Of a DNA stretch of 47,427 bases, positions 21,689 to 30,975 are shown one piece after another. The position numbers were made by a program, and so were the translations under genes. Within the stretch, counting starts at the first letter, position 1, and each line of letters opens with the position of its first letter. Source of the stretch: VAUL01 sp964603155 (GTDB taxonomy: Bacteria > Desulfobacterota > Desulfuromonadia > Desulfuromonadales > BM103); NCBI GenBank assembly GCA_964603155.1, contig CAZRTZ010000014.1, forward strand, positions 1 through 47,427, read 5' to 3'. The notes beneath the pieces were generated by a model. The model did not search any database. It was not told the origin of the DNA and saw only the letters and a program-made list of their open reading frames with translations.

Positions 21689-22468
21689 ATGAGTTTGCGT
21701 TATGACGAAAGCGGCACCGGTCTCCCCGTGGTGCTGATTCACGGTTTTCCCTTGTGCCGCCGCATGTGGCGGCCGCAGGTGCAGGCGTTGAGCAAGACCG
21801 GTTGCCGGGTGATCTGCCCGGACCTGCCGGGTTTCGGCCAGTCCCCGCCAAAGCCCGGGGTGGTGTCGATGGATGCCTATGCCGATGCGGTGATGGACTT
21901 GCTCGACCGCTTGGGAATCGACCGGGCGGTGGTCGGCGGCATGTCGATGGGGGGGTATGTGCTGCTCAACATGGCGGAACGCTATCCTCAGCGGCTGGCG
22001 GCCGCCCTCTACATCGTGACCCGGGCCGCGGCCGACGACCCGGCCGGCAAAGTGCGTCGCGTGGAGCTGGCCGACCAGGTGCGCGGCGGCAACCGCAGCG
22101 TGGTTCCGGACGTCTTCGAAAAGCTGCTCTTTGCTCCGGCGACGCTGAAAAAACAGCCGGAGCTGGTGAAGGAGGTGCGCGCCTGGATGGATGCAGCCTC
22201 TCCGGAAGGGGTGGCCGCCGGACTTTTGGCCATGCGCAGCCGCCGCGACTACCTGGAGTTGCTCCCCGAACTGGCGGTGCCGGCGCTGGTGATCGGTGCC
22301 GCCCAGGATCTGGCCGTTCCGGCCAGTCATGCCGAGGCGTTGGCTGCCGGTCTCCCCGATGCCGAACTGCACATTCTCCCCAACGCCGGCCACATGGCCA
22401 ATCTCGAGCAGGCGGACAGCTTCAACCAGATCGTGCTCGCCTTCCTCCAGCGCAGGAAGCTGCTTTAA
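21689..22468 (+). CDS. Alpha/beta-fold hydrolase
   Basis: A 259-aa protein. Seen in order are an oxyanion-hole HGFP (residues ~18-21), the DLPGFGQS loop, the nucleophile elbow GMSMGG with Ser at ~95, an Asp candidate in AAQDLAVP (~207) and the catalytic His in NAGHMANLEQ (~233). This is a complete Ser-Asp-His triad at family-typical length (~260 aa). Family members include esterases, lipases and C-C bond hydrolases, and the substrate cannot be told. GGAGG and GAGGAG lie just upstream of the ATG. Confidence 0.88.
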   Translation: MSLRYDESGTGLPVVLIHGFPLCRRMWRPQVQALSKTGCRVICPDLPGFGQSPPKPGVVSMDAYADAVMDLLDRLGIDRAVVGGMSMGGYVLLNMAERYPQRLAAALYIVTRAAADDPAGKVRRVELADQVRGGNRSVVPDVFEKLLFAPATLKKQPELVKEVRAWMDAASPEGVAAGLLAMRSRRDYLELLPELAVPALVIGAAQDLAVPASHAEALAAGLPDAELHILPNAGHMANLEQADSFNQIVLAFLQRRKLL

Positions 22469-22555
22469 AGGGGAAGGGTGGGTACAAGGCACGAGGTGCG
22501 TGGTGCGGAGTGATTTTCGCTCCCCGTACCCCGCTCCCCGATCCTGCCAGTTAAG

Positions 22556-23350
22556 CTAGTTCAGCAGCGCCAACACCAGCGCCCCCGCCAGCCAGCAGTA
22601 AAACGTGAACCAGACCAGCCGCTGGCGGCGGATGACGCCGAGCAGCATGCGGATCGCTAGCAGCCCGACCAGGAAGGCGACGCCGGTGCCGGCGAGATAG
22701 GCAGGAAGGTCGGCAGTGGGGAGGGCGTCGAGGTCGCGCAGCGACAGGAGCGCGGCGCCACCGACGGCCGGTATCGCCATCAGGAAAGAAAAGCGCGCCG
22801 CGGTCTCGCCGCTGACCCCGCGGAAGAGCAGGGTGGCAATGGTCGATCCCGAGCGCGACAGCCCGGGGAGAACCGCCAGCCCCTGGGCGATGCCGGTGAG
22901 GACGGCATCGGTCAAGGTCAACGCCGCCACGCCGCGCTGCCCGCCGCGCCGGTAGCGTTCGCTGATGAAGAGCAAGGTTCCCGTCACCAGCAGCATCCCG
23001 CCGACCACCGCCATATTTTCCACCCACTGCTCGACCAGCGACTTCAGGGCCAGACCGATGATGGCGGTCGGCACCGAGGCGGCCACGATCAGCCACAAAA
23101 GGTGACGGTCGCGCCGGGCGTCGGCGTCCTTGCGGAACAGGGCGGTGGCCAGGCCGGTAATGTCGCGGGCGAAATAGAGGATGATCGCCAGCAGGGTGCC
23201 GACGTGGAGCATGACGTCGAAGAGCAGCCCCGGTTGGTGGAAATCGGAGAGCAGGTGCTGGACGATGGCCAGATGGCCGTCGGAGGAGATCGGCAGGAAC
23301 TCGGTGATTCCCTGGACGATGCCGAGGAGGATGGCGTCGAAAAGATTCAT
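22556..23350 (-). CDS. uppP: Undecaprenyl-diphosphatase UppP (BacA family)
   Basis: A 264-aa polytopic membrane enzyme. It dephosphorylates undecaprenyl diphosphate so that the lipid carrier can be reused for peptidoglycan and O-antigen synthesis. Both family motifs are present: EFLPISSDGH at residues 17-26 (Asp in place of the more common Thr) and PGLSRSGST at 162-170. Seven or eight hydrophobic segments are visible, and the length is normal for the family. It is the last gene of the minus-strand group uup - rnj - uppP. The bases before its ATG are a C-rich low-complexity run with no Shine-Dalgarno, so initiation may be weak or coupled to the upstream gene. Confidence 0.95.
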   Translation of the reverse strand: MNLFDAILLGIVQGITEFLPISSDGHLAIVQHLLSDFHQPGLLFDVMLHVGTLLAIILYFARDITGLATALFRKDADARRDRHLLWLIVAASVPTAIIGLALKSLVEQWVENMAVVGGMLLVTGTLLFISERYRRGGQRGVAALTLTDAVLTGIAQGLAVLPGLSRSGSTIATLLFRGVSGETAARFSFLMAIPAVGGAALLSLRDLDALPTADLPAYLAGTGVAFLVGLLAIRMLLGVIRRQRLVWFTFYCWLAGALVLALLN

Positions 23351-23392
23351 AGTGAGGGGTGAGGGGTAAGGGGTGAGGAGCAGGTCATCAGA

Positions 23393-25075
23393 TTATAACT
23401 CCATGATGAAGGGGATGATCAGCGGACGGCGGTCGATGCTGCGGTTGAAGAAGCGCTGCAGGGTTTTGCGCACCTCGACGCGCAACTCCTCCCAGCCGGC
23501 CACCGCCTCGCGGCTGTGCTCCGCCAGGGTGCCGCGTACCAGGTTGATCGCCTCGTCGAGCAGTGCCTGGCCGTCGCCCTCCGGAACGAAGCCGCGGGTG
23601 ACGATTTCGGGGCCACTGACAATCTCCCCGGTCGCCTGATTCAGCGCCATGAAGACCAGCACCAGGCCGTGGTTGGCCAGGTGGCGCCGGTCGCGCAGTT
23701 CCAACTCGCCGATATCGCCGACCCCCTTGCCGTCGATAAAGACTCTGCCGGTTTCGATGCGCGCCTCCAGGCGGTGGCCATTGGCGGAGAGGACCAGGGG
23801 CTGACCGTTCTCGATCACCAGCGCCCGCTCCGCCGGCATCCCCATGGCGCGGGCCAGGGCGGCGTGGCGGGCCAGGTGCCGGTATTCGCCGTGGACCGGC
23901 ACGAAATAATGGGGTCTGACCAGGCTGTGCACGGTTTTGAGCTCCTCCTGGCTGGCATGGCCGGAGACGTGGATTTCGCTGGTGGTTTCGTAGTGAACCT
24001 CGGCGCCGCGCCGGCACAGGTGGTTGATCAGGCTGGTGATGGCCCGCTCGTTGCCGGGGATGAACTTGGCGGAGAGGATCACCGTATCGCCCGGCAAAAG
24101 TTCCAGCTGCTTGTGGTCGGCCATGGCGATGCGCGTCAGGGAGCTTAACGGTTCGCCCTGGCTGCCGGTGGTCAGCACCAGCACCTGCTCGCGCGGCAGT
24201 TCGCGCAGCTGCTTTAAGTCGATGAACAGATCGTCGGCGACCTTCAGATAGCCGAGCTGGCGGGCAATGGCGATGTTGGCCAGCATGCTGCGGCCGTTGA
24301 TCAGCACCTGCCGCCCGGCTTTAGCCGCCGCGTCGCAGATCTGCTGGATGCGGTGGATGTTGGAGGAGAAGGTGGCGACGAAGAGCATCCCGCCGCTGCG
24401 TGGGACGAGATCAAAGAGGGCTTCGCCGACAGTGCGCTCGGACAGAGTCTGCCCCGGCTTTTCGACGTTGGTGGAGTCGGCCAGCAGCAGGAGGACCCCT
24501 TCTTCGCCGTAGGCCGCCAGCCGGCCGAGGTCGGTGATCCGGCCGTCGACCGGCGTCGGGTCGAGCTTGAAGTCGCCGGTGTGGACGATCAGCCCGGCGG
24601 GGGTGCGGATCGCCAGTCCGCAACCGTCGACGATGGAATGGGTGACGCGGAAGAACTCGATCTCGAAATGGCCCAGTTCGATGATTTGACGCGGGGTCAC
24701 TTCGTACAGCCTGGCCAGGGGGGTCAGCCGGTGCTCGTCGAGCTTGTTGCGCAAAAGCCCCAGGGTCAGAGGGGTGCCGTAGACCGGCGGGTTCCCCAGT
24801 TCCTTGAGCAGGTAGGGGATGGCGCCGATGTGGTCTTCGTGACCGTGGGTCAGCAGCAGCGCCTGGATGTCGCTCTCACGGCCGGTCAGGGCGCTGATGT
24901 CGGGAACCACGAGGTCGATGCCGAACATGTAGGCCTCGGGGAACATCAGCCCGCAGTCGATCAGGACGATCTGCCCCCGGCACTCGATGGCCAGCATGTT
25001 CAGCCCGATTTCGCCGAGCCCCCCAAGAGGGAGGATGCGCACGGCATCGGGGTGGAGGGGGGCGATGGCGGTCAT
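23393..25075 (-). CDS. rnj: Ribonuclease J
   Basis: A 560-aa metallo-beta-lactamase-fold RNase of the beta-CASP group, with 5'-to-3' exo- and endonuclease activity in mRNA decay and rRNA maturation. The zinc-binding signature THGHEDHIG is at residues 76-84. The beta-CASP region (VLTTGSQGEPLSSL), a His-containing HVSGHASQEE loop and a final domain, ending in the (R)PLIIPFIMEL tail, follow. The order and length match bacterial RNase J. The window also encodes RNase Y, so two alternative mRNA-decay enzymes are present. The gap to uppP is only 42 bp. Confidence 0.95.
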   Translation of the reverse strand: MTAIAPLHPDAVRILPLGGLGEIGLNMLAIECRGQIVLIDCGLMFPEAYMFGIDLVVPDISALTGRESDIQALLLTHGHEDHIGAIPYLLKELGNPPVYGTPLTLGLLRNKLDEHRLTPLARLYEVTPRQIIELGHFEIEFFRVTHSIVDGCGLAIRTPAGLIVHTGDFKLDPTPVDGRITDLGRLAAYGEEGVLLLLADSTNVEKPGQTLSERTVGEALFDLVPRSGGMLFVATFSSNIHRIQQICDAAAKAGRQVLINGRSMLANIAIARQLGYLKVADDLFIDLKQLRELPREQVLVLTTGSQGEPLSSLTRIAMADHKQLELLPGDTVILSAKFIPGNERAITSLINHLCRRGAEVHYETTSEIHVSGHASQEELKTVHSLVRPHYFVPVHGEYRHLARHAALARAMGMPAERALVIENGQPLVLSANGHRLEARIETGRVFIDGKGVGDIGELELRDRRHLANHGLVLVFMALNQATGEIVSGPEIVTRGFVPEGDGQALLDEAINLVRGTLAEHSREAVAGWEELRVEVRKTLQRFFNRSIDRRPLIIPFIMEL

Positions 25076-25157
25076 GGTGTCGGCTGGTTCCTTGCGGCCG
25101 GGCGGGATGAAAAGATCCGGGCAAACGCCGCAAGTCTACGAAGAGAAAGCGCGGGAG

Positions 25158-27059
25158 TCAATTTTTTAGCGTTTCCGCCAGGGTCTCCAGCTCCTCCCAG
25201 CGCGCATAGGCCGCGGCCAGTTCCGCTTCCAGCTCCGGCAGGCGGGCGTTGAGGCGGGCGACTTCGCTGCCGGCGGATTTGTAGAACTCGGGATCGGCGA
25301 GGGTCGCCAGCAGGACGGCCTGTTCCTCTTCAAGGGCGGCAATGCGGTCGGGGAGGGCGGCCAGCTCCTGGTTCTCCTTGAACGAGAGCTTGCGCGGGCG
25401 CTCCTTCGGGGGGCGCGGAGTCTCCTCTGCGGCCTTGCGCGGCGTTGGCTCGGCCGGCAGTGCGGCCTGCGCCTGGCGCAGCCAGTCGTCGTAGCCACCG
25501 ACGAATTCCTCGACCTGGCCGGTGCCGTCGAGAACCAGGGTCGAGGTCACCACGCTGTTGAGGAAGTCGCGGTCGTGGCTGACCAGCAGCAGCGTGCCGC
25601 TGTAGTCGAGAAGCAGCTCCTCCAATAGCTCCAGCGTCTCGGCATCGAGATCGTTGGTCGGCTCGTCGAGGACCAGCACGTTGGCCGGTTTGGTGAAGAG
25701 TTTCGCCAGCAGCAGGCGGTTGCGCTCGCCTCCGGAGAGGATGCGTACCGGCGAGCGGGCCCGTTCCGGGCTGAAGAGGAAGTCCTGCAGGTAGCCGATG
25801 ACGTGGCGGGGCTGGCCGTTGATCGTCACCGTGTCGTTCCCCTCGCCGACGTTCTCCACCACCGTGGCGTTCAGGTCGAGCTGCTCGCGCAGCTGGTCGA
25901 AGTAGAGAATCTCGCGGCGGGTGCCGAGGCGCACGCTCCCGGCTTGCGGGGCGATCTCCCCGAGGAGCAAACGCAGCAGGGTGGTCTTCCCCGAGCCGTT
26001 CGGGCCGATGATGCCGATGCGGTCGCCGCGCAGGATGGTGGTAGAGAAGTCGCGGATCAGCGGCCGCCCCTCCCATGCGTAGGTGACCTTTTCGATCTCC
26101 GCCACCAGGGCGCCGGAGCGCTCCGCCTCCTGGAGCTGCAGTTTCGCCGTCCCCTGGCGCTCGCGGCGTCGACGGTATTCCTCGCGCAGCTGCTTCAGGG
26201 CGCGTACCCGCCCCTCGTTGCGGGTGCGGCGGGCCTTGACCCCCTGGCGGATCCACGCCTCTTCCTGGGCCAGTTTTTTGTCGAACAACGCCTGGCGTGT
26301 GACCTCCGCCTCGAGCAGGGCCTCGCGGCGTTCAGTGAACTGATCGTAGCTGCAGCCAAAGGCGTAGAGCCGGCCGCGGTCGAGTTCCGCCACGCGGTTG
26401 GCCAGGCGGCGGGCGAAGGCGCGGTCGTGGGTGACGAAAACCAGCGTCCTGACCTGTTTGAGGAGGAACTCCTCGAGCCAGAGGATGGTGTCGATGTCGA
26501 GGTGGTTGGTTGGCTCGTCGAGGAGCAGGATGTCGGGGGCGGCGACCAGCGCCCGGGCCAGCAGCACCCGGCGCTTGGTGCCACCGGAGAGGGCGGCGAA
26601 TTCGGCATCGGCATCGAGATTCAGCCGCTTGAGGACCCGCTCCACTTCCTGGTGCAGGTTCCAGGCCCCGGTCTCCTCGAGGCGGTGCTGCAGCGCCTCG
26701 AGTTGCGGCAAAAGGGCGGCATCGCCGGCGGTTGCCAACTGCTGTGCCAGGGCATGGTAGGCGGCGAGCAGGTCGGCCGTTTCGCCCATGCCGGCGGCGA
26801 CGATGGCGAAGACCGTCCCTTCGAGTTCCTGCGGGACCTCCTGGTCGACCAGCGCCACCTTGAGGTTCTGCTGACGGTGGATTTCGCCGCTGTCCGGGCG
26901 GAGCTCGCCGGCCATCACCTTGAGCAGGGTCGACTTGCCGGTGCCGTTGCGTCCCAGAAGGCACAGCCGTTCCCCGGCTTCGATCTGCAGGGTGATGCCG
27001 TCGAAGAGCGGCGGCCCGCCGAAGGCGAGAGTGATCTGTCGCAGGCTGATGAGGGCCAA
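25158..27059 (-). CDS. uup: ABC-F ATPase, Uup type
   Basis: A 633-aa soluble twin-ATPase protein. The first domain has Walker A GRNGTGKST (residues 36-44) and signature LSGGTKRRVLLARAL. The second has GPNGSGKTT and LSGGERNRLLLAKLF, with LLLDEPTNHLD and VLDEPTNDLD Walker B motifs. An Arg/Lys-rich linker and a C-terminal coiled coil (last ~80 residues) complete the Uup layout, and the length matches E. coli Uup. ABC-F proteins act on ribosomes or branched nucleic acids and are not transporters. The TTG at 27059 is preferred because the conserved start (ALISLRQITLAFGG) begins there with AGGAG 4 nt upstream. An upstream start would add 23 unconserved residues. It is divergent from the enoyl-CoA hydratase gene. 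Confidence 0.92.
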   Translation of the reverse strand: MALISLRQITLAFGGPPLFDGITLQIEAGERLCLLGRNGTGKSTLLKVMAGELRPDSGEIHRQQNLKVALVDQEVPQELEGTVFAIVAAGMGETADLLAAYHALAQQLATAGDAALLPQLEALQHRLEETGAWNLHQEVERVLKRLNLDADAEFAALSGGTKRRVLLARALVAAPDILLLDEPTNHLDIDTILWLEEFLLKQVRTLVFVTHDRAFARRLANRVAELDRGRLYAFGCSYDQFTERREALLEAEVTRQALFDKKLAQEEAWIRQGVKARRTRNEGRVRALKQLREEYRRRRERQGTAKLQLQEAERSGALVAEIEKVTYAWEGRPLIRDFSTTILRGDRIGIIGPNGSGKTTLLRLLLGEIAPQAGSVRLGTRREILYFDQLREQLDLNATVVENVGEGNDTVTINGQPRHVIGYLQDFLFSPERARSPVRILSGGERNRLLLAKLFTKPANVLVLDEPTNDLDAETLELLEELLLDYSGTLLLVSHDRDFLNSVVTSTLVLDGTGQVEEFVGGYDDWLRQAQAALPAEPTPRKAAEETPRPPKERPRKLSFKENQELAALPDRIAALEEEQAVLLATLADPEFYKSAGSEVARLNARLPELEAELAAAYARWEELETLAETLKN

Positions 27060-27199
27060 GGGGCTCCTGAAGGGTTGATGTGGCGCACGGCAATATACCA
27101 CAGGGCGAGGGCTGGCCGTCACTGGCAATTTTTGCCGCTTGCCCTTTTACCGGTGGCGGCTACACTCACCTGAAAAACAACGACAAGGAGCCCGGTGTT

Positions 27200-27982
27200 A
27201 TGCACGAAGGAACCCTGCTGCTGGAGAAGGCCGACGGCATCGCCGTGATCACCATCAACAACCCCGCCGTCATGAATGCCCTCACCGTGGCCAGCTACCA
27301 GTTGCTGGAGCAGATGCTGGATGGTTTGGAAAGCGACAGCTCCGTCGGCGTGGTCCTTCTGACCGGTGCCGGCGAGAAGGCCTTCGTCGCCGGCGGCGAC
27401 ATCCGCTACCTGGAAAGTCTCGATGTCGAGGCGGCACGGGCGATGGCGCTGCTGGCCCACCGGGTCTATGACCGCATCGAGGCGTTCCCCAAGCCGGTCA
27501 TCGCCGTGATTAACGGCTATGCCCTCGGTGCCGGCTGCGAACTGGCCATGGCCTGCGACCTGCGCATTGCCGCCGAAACGGCCCGGCTCGGCCAGCCCGA
27601 GGTCAAGCTCGGCATCATCCCCGGCTTCGGCGGCACCCAGCGCCTGGCCCGACTGGTCGGCAAGGGGCGCGCCAAGGAGCTGATCTTCACCGGGGAGATG
27701 GTCGATGCTCAGGATGCCTTGCGGATCGGCCTGATCAACCGCGTGGTGCCGGCGGACCGGCTGATGCCGGAGGCCCGGGCCCTGGCGGCGAAGATGCTCG
27801 ACAAGAGCTCCTCGGCCATCCGTATCGCCAAGGAGGCGATCGAGTTCGGGCTGGAGATGGATGTCGCCCGGGCGTGCCGTTACGAGGCCGAACTGTTCGG
27901 GTTATGTTTCGCCACCGCCGATGCCCGCGAAGGGCTCAAGGCCTTCGTCGAGAAACGCCCGCCCAGGTTTACCAGGGGCTGA
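27200..27982 (+). CDS. Enoyl-CoA hydratase/isomerase (crotonase family)
   Basis: A 260-aa protein. The crotonase oxyanion-hole segments are present: AFVAGGDIRYLE (~residues 60-71) and NGYALGAGCELAMACD (~107-122). The catalytic-glutamate regions follow, with Glu in CELAMA and in LGQPEVKLGIIPGFGGTQRL. Length and motifs suit a short-chain enoyl-CoA hydratase hydrating trans-2-enoyl-CoA in beta-oxidation or in crotonyl-CoA steps of fermentation and aromatic degradation. No other beta-oxidation genes are adjacent. AAGGAG lies 9 nt before ATG 27200. Confidence 0.9.
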   Translation: MHEGTLLLEKADGIAVITINNPAVMNALTVASYQLLEQMLDGLESDSSVGVVLLTGAGEKAFVAGGDIRYLESLDVEAARAMALLAHRVYDRIEAFPKPVIAVINGYALGAGCELAMACDLRIAAETARLGQPEVKLGIIPGFGGTQRLARLVGKGRAKELIFTGEMVDAQDALRIGLINRVVPADRLMPEARALAAKMLDKSSSAIRIAKEAIEFGLEMDVARACRYEAELFGLCFATADAREGLKAFVEKRPPRFTRG

Positions 27983-27986
27983 CGAC

Positions 27987-28014
27987 AACGGCCGGCTCCA
28001 AGGAGCCGGCCGTT
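27987..28014. terminator. 13-bp perfect hairpin
   Basis: AACGGCCGGCTCC (27987-27999) pairs exactly with GGAGCCGGCCGTT (28002-28014) over a two-base gap. It lies between the convergent enoyl-CoA hydratase and DoxX genes and serves as a probable bidirectional terminator. Confidence 0.8.
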
Positions 28015-28034
28015 CGCTTTCGGAAAGAGCGCCG

Positions 28035-28475
28035 TTATCGCGCGATGCGCTGGTCGAACGACCACTTGCCACCGCCGTGCAGCACCAGGGCCGCGGCCAG
28101 GCCGATAGCCAGCAGGTGATACTCGAAGCCTTCGCCGCCCCCCCCGCCCATCCAGTTCATGAAAAAACCGTAGCGGTAATGGACGAAGAAGATGGCCCCG
28201 CTCATCACCAGGGCGATGCCGAGGGCGCACAGGCGCGTGCAGAAGCCGAAGAGCAGGCCGAGTGCCCCGGCCGACTCGGCCAGGATGACCAGCACGGCCA
28301 CCGGTGCGGGGAGCCCGAGTTTGGCGGTAAAGTTGTTCATGGTCGCCTGCAGGCCGGCGCCGCCGAACATGCCGAAGACCTTCTGCAGGCCGTGGGGGAG
28401 CATGACGCCACCGAGGGTCAGGCGCATGATCAGTCCGGCGAGGTCGTTCTGGGTGCCGAAGATCATCCGGATCAT
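28035..28475 (-). CDS. DoxX family membrane protein
   Basis: A 146-aa protein with four hydrophobic helices. The family pattern is clear: MRLTLGGVMLPHGLQKVFGM, then LAESAGALGLLFGF, then a final GLAAALVLHGGGKWSFD. DoxX-type proteins are small inner-membrane proteins linked in some organisms to thiosulfate:quinone oxidoreduction or redox homeostasis. In most, including this one, the function is unknown. CAGGAG lies 7 nt upstream of the ATG. It appears monocistronic. Confidence 0.88.
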   Translation of the reverse strand: MIRMIFGTQNDLAGLIMRLTLGGVMLPHGLQKVFGMFGGAGLQATMNNFTAKLGLPAPVAVLVILAESAGALGLLFGFCTRLCALGIALVMSGAIFFVHYRYGFFMNWMGGGGGEGFEYHLLAIGLAAALVLHGGGKWSFDQRIAR

Positions 28476-28566
28476 AGTATCGCTCCTGAAAAAAGTTCCC
28501 CGAAAATACCACGCTTCTCGTGGAGCGGCAACGCCTCGCTGCGCGGTCCGGAACCGATGGCGCGAG

Positions 28567-30081
28567 TCAGAACGGATTGCGCGAGAAGAAACGCTTGGCC
28601 GAGTCCTGCAGCTTGCCGACGGCCTGGAACGCCTCGCGCAGCAGTTCCTGCTCGGCTTTGCTCAGGCTGTGCGGGTCGAGGTGGTGACTGACCGGCTGCC
28701 CCTTTTCGAGCTGATGGAGTTCCTGCCGCAGGCGCAGGAAGGTGAGGGCCTCGAAGGCCGCCCGGATGTGCTCGGCCGTTTCCGCGGCAAAGATGTCGAC
28801 GGTCACCAGCGCTTTGAGGCGCCGGCAGGTATTGACCTCGCCGATTCCCTTTTCCAGGGCGAACATGCGTACGCAATCGACGATATAGAGGATGCCGCCG
28901 AGCTTGAGGGACAGCTCCCCCGGGTGCTCGCCGCCGCGCTCCACCAGAAAGCGGCCGAGCAGTCCGACCGGAACCCGGTAGCGCAGGTCGAGGGCCATCA
29001 TCTGGTAGAGGAATCCCGGCTGGCCGCACACCTGCGCCAGCACCTGTTCGCGCAACTCCCTGGCGAGGCCGGCCTCCCCGTAGACGGCGGCGAAGTCGAA
29101 AAAGATCGAAGAGGTGCGCACCTGCTGCGGCTCGGGGTTGGATATCCAGTCGTGCAGGCGCTCCCGCCAGTCGATCAGCCGCCCCCGCCATTGCGGATTG
29201 GCGGCCATCACCCCCCCCTCGCAGCGCGGGTAGCCAACCTCGGCCAAAGCCTCGACCAGCCGCGTGCTCAGCGGGGCGAAAAACGCCTCGATCTCGGGGT
29301 GGCGGTCGTCGGGATAGTCCTCGAACAGCAGGGCGTGGTCCTGGTCGGGGGCGAGGAGCATCTCGTGGCGTCCGGCGCTGCCGAGCAGGAGCAGGCAGTA
29401 ACGCACCGCCGGCGCCTCCCGTCCCGCCGCGGCGGCCTCGGCCAAGCACAGTTCGAAGGTGCGGCGGATGATGCCGTGATGAATGTAGGAGAGGATTTCG
29501 GTCATCTCCCCGGCACTGCGCATCTCGGCCATTAACGTCTGGGCCACGGTGAGCAGCTTGCGGCGGATCGCCGCCAGCCCGGTCAAAGACTGCTCCTCGC
29601 GAACGCTGCCGAGCAGCAGCATCGCCTTGTGACTGCGGTAGCGCATCAGGTCGTGCAGGCTGACCATCCCTACCACGTCGCCTCCGGCAACGATCGGCAG
29701 GTACTTGAGGTGCCGCCGGGTCATCTCGCTCATGGCCTCGTACATGTACGTTTCCGGCAGCATGGTCAACGGGTCGCTTTGCATGATCTCGCCGGCGGTC
29801 AAGGTGTCCGGATCGCTCTGTGCCGGGGCCAGGGCCCTGGTGACCAGTTCGTGCTCGGTGATCAGGCCGAGCAGCCCGTGCCGGGGATCCACGACCAGGA
29901 CCGAGCCGACACCGCGCTCCGCCATGCGTCTCGCCACCTCGCGCGCCGAGGTTTCGGGCGGGCAGCTTTCCACCGCCGTGACCATGATCTCCGCCAGGCG
30001 TTTCTGGAAAGGATAGGCTTCCATCAAAAGTGGCGGCCGGCCGGGCTGGTCTGGCGTTGACATGTCGTTGTGTAAAGTCAT
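28567..30081 (-). CDS. CBS-pair / DUF294 nucleotidyltransferase-like protein
   Basis: A 504-aa cytoplasmic protein. Two CBS domains (~residues 35-150; VLVVDPRHGLLGLITEHEL and LPIVAGGDVVGMVSLHDL) are followed by a DUF294 putative nucleotidyltransferase domain. That domain's signature LGSAGRHEMLLAPDQDHAL is at ~230-250, where G-S and D-x-D would be the nucleotide- and metal-binding residues. A helical DUF294_C domain ends the protein. The layout resembles the sensor-plus-transferase design of GlnD relatives, with CBS domains probably binding adenine nucleotides. The target is unknown. It is divergent from menG/ubiE. Confidence 0.9.
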   Translation of the reverse strand: MTLHNDMSTPDQPGRPPLLMEAYPFQKRLAEIMVTAVESCPPETSAREVARRMAERGVGSVLVVDPRHGLLGLITEHELVTRALAPAQSDPDTLTAGEIMQSDPLTMLPETYMYEAMSEMTRRHLKYLPIVAGGDVVGMVSLHDLMRYRSHKAMLLLGSVREEQSLTGLAAIRRKLLTVAQTLMAEMRSAGEMTEILSYIHHGIIRRTFELCLAEAAAAGREAPAVRYCLLLLGSAGRHEMLLAPDQDHALLFEDYPDDRHPEIEAFFAPLSTRLVEALAEVGYPRCEGGVMAANPQWRGRLIDWRERLHDWISNPEPQQVRTSSIFFDFAAVYGEAGLARELREQVLAQVCGQPGFLYQMMALDLRYRVPVGLLGRFLVERGGEHPGELSLKLGGILYIVDCVRMFALEKGIGEVNTCRRLKALVTVDIFAAETAEHIRAAFEALTFLRLRQELHQLEKGQPVSHHLDPHSLSKAEQELLREAFQAVGKLQDSAKRFFSRNPF

Positions 30082-30192
30082 GACGGCTCCCGGCGCTGAC
30101 CGGTCTCTGGTGTTTTTTTGACTGACAGCCCTGTCTCCCCCGTGCTACATAGGCCGTGCTTTCGGCGCGATGCCGGAGGCGAAGGGAGCATA

Positions 30193-30903
30193 ATGACCAG
30201 ACTGACCGACAAGGGGCGGGCCATCCGGCAGATGTTCGATGACATCGCCCCGCGCTACGATCTGCTCAATCGCCTGCTGTCATTCGGCATCGACCGGCGC
30301 TGGCGGCGGCGCGCCGTGGGTCAGCTGCGGGTGCCGGCGGACGGGCGGGTGCTCGACGTGGCCACCGGCACCGGCGATGTCGCCCTCGAAATCGCCCGGC
30401 AGACCGCTCCGTCGGTGCGGATTGTCGGCGCCGACTTCACCCAGGGGATGCTGGTGCGTGGCCATGCCAAGGTGGCCGCTTCTCCCCATGCCGGGCGGAT
30501 CGTGCTGGTCAACGCCGCCTGCGAGGCGCTCCCCTGCCGGGAACGCTGCTTCGACGGCGTGACCATCGCCTTCGGTATCCGCAACGTGGTCGATCGCGCC
30601 GCCGGCCTGCGTGAAATGGCGCGGGTGCTCAATCCGGGAGGGCGTCTGGTGATCCTCGAGTTCGCCACCCCGACCAATCCGCTGTTCAGGGCCGTCTACC
30701 TCGGCTATTTCCATCACCTGCTGCCGCGTCTTGGCGGTCTGTTGTCGCGGCGCAGCGCCTATCAATACCTTCCCGAATCCGTGCAGGGCTTTCCGGACCG
30801 TCAGGCCTTTCTGGCGATGATGGCGGAGGCCGGACTGCGCGACCTTCAAGCCATCGACCTGACCGGCGGCATTGCCGTCATCTACGTCGGCGTCAAACCC
30901 TGA
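30193..30903 (+). CDS. ubiE: Demethylmenaquinone methyltransferase (MenG/UbiE)
   Basis: A 236-aa SAM-dependent C-methyltransferase for the last step of menaquinone synthesis; menaquinone would feed electrons to inner-membrane cytochromes. The N-terminus (VRxMFDxIAPRYDLLNRLLS type, residues 11-34) is diagnostic. Motif I VLDVATGTGDVALEIA binds SAM, and AFGIRNVVDRAAGLREMARVL and the PGGRLVILEF block follow. AGGGAG precedes ATG 30193, so the longer in-frame upstream start is rejected. Confidence 0.94.
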   Translation: MTRLTDKGRAIRQMFDDIAPRYDLLNRLLSFGIDRRWRRRAVGQLRVPADGRVLDVATGTGDVALEIARQTAPSVRIVGADFTQGMLVRGHAKVAASPHAGRIVLVNAACEALPCRERCFDGVTIAFGIRNVVDRAAGLREMARVLNPGGRLVILEFATPTNPLFRAVYLGYFHHLLPRLGGLLSRRSAYQYLPESVQGFPDRQAFLAMMAEAGLRDLQAIDLTGGIAVIYVGVKP

Positions 30904-30937
30904 CCTACCCCGACCGCCTCCCCGATGAACCCCTTGA

Positions 30938-30975
30938 TGACTTAACCACGCAACAACTTAACCACTCAACAATTC
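30938..30975. repeat. AACTTAACCAC-type short repeat
   Basis: A low-complexity tract built from ACTTAACCACGCAAC and ACTTAACCACTCAAC units, between the convergent ubiE and AsmA-like genes. The unit resembles the complement of the GTTAAGTCGTTGAGTC repeat at 44630-44655. Confidence 0.55.
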
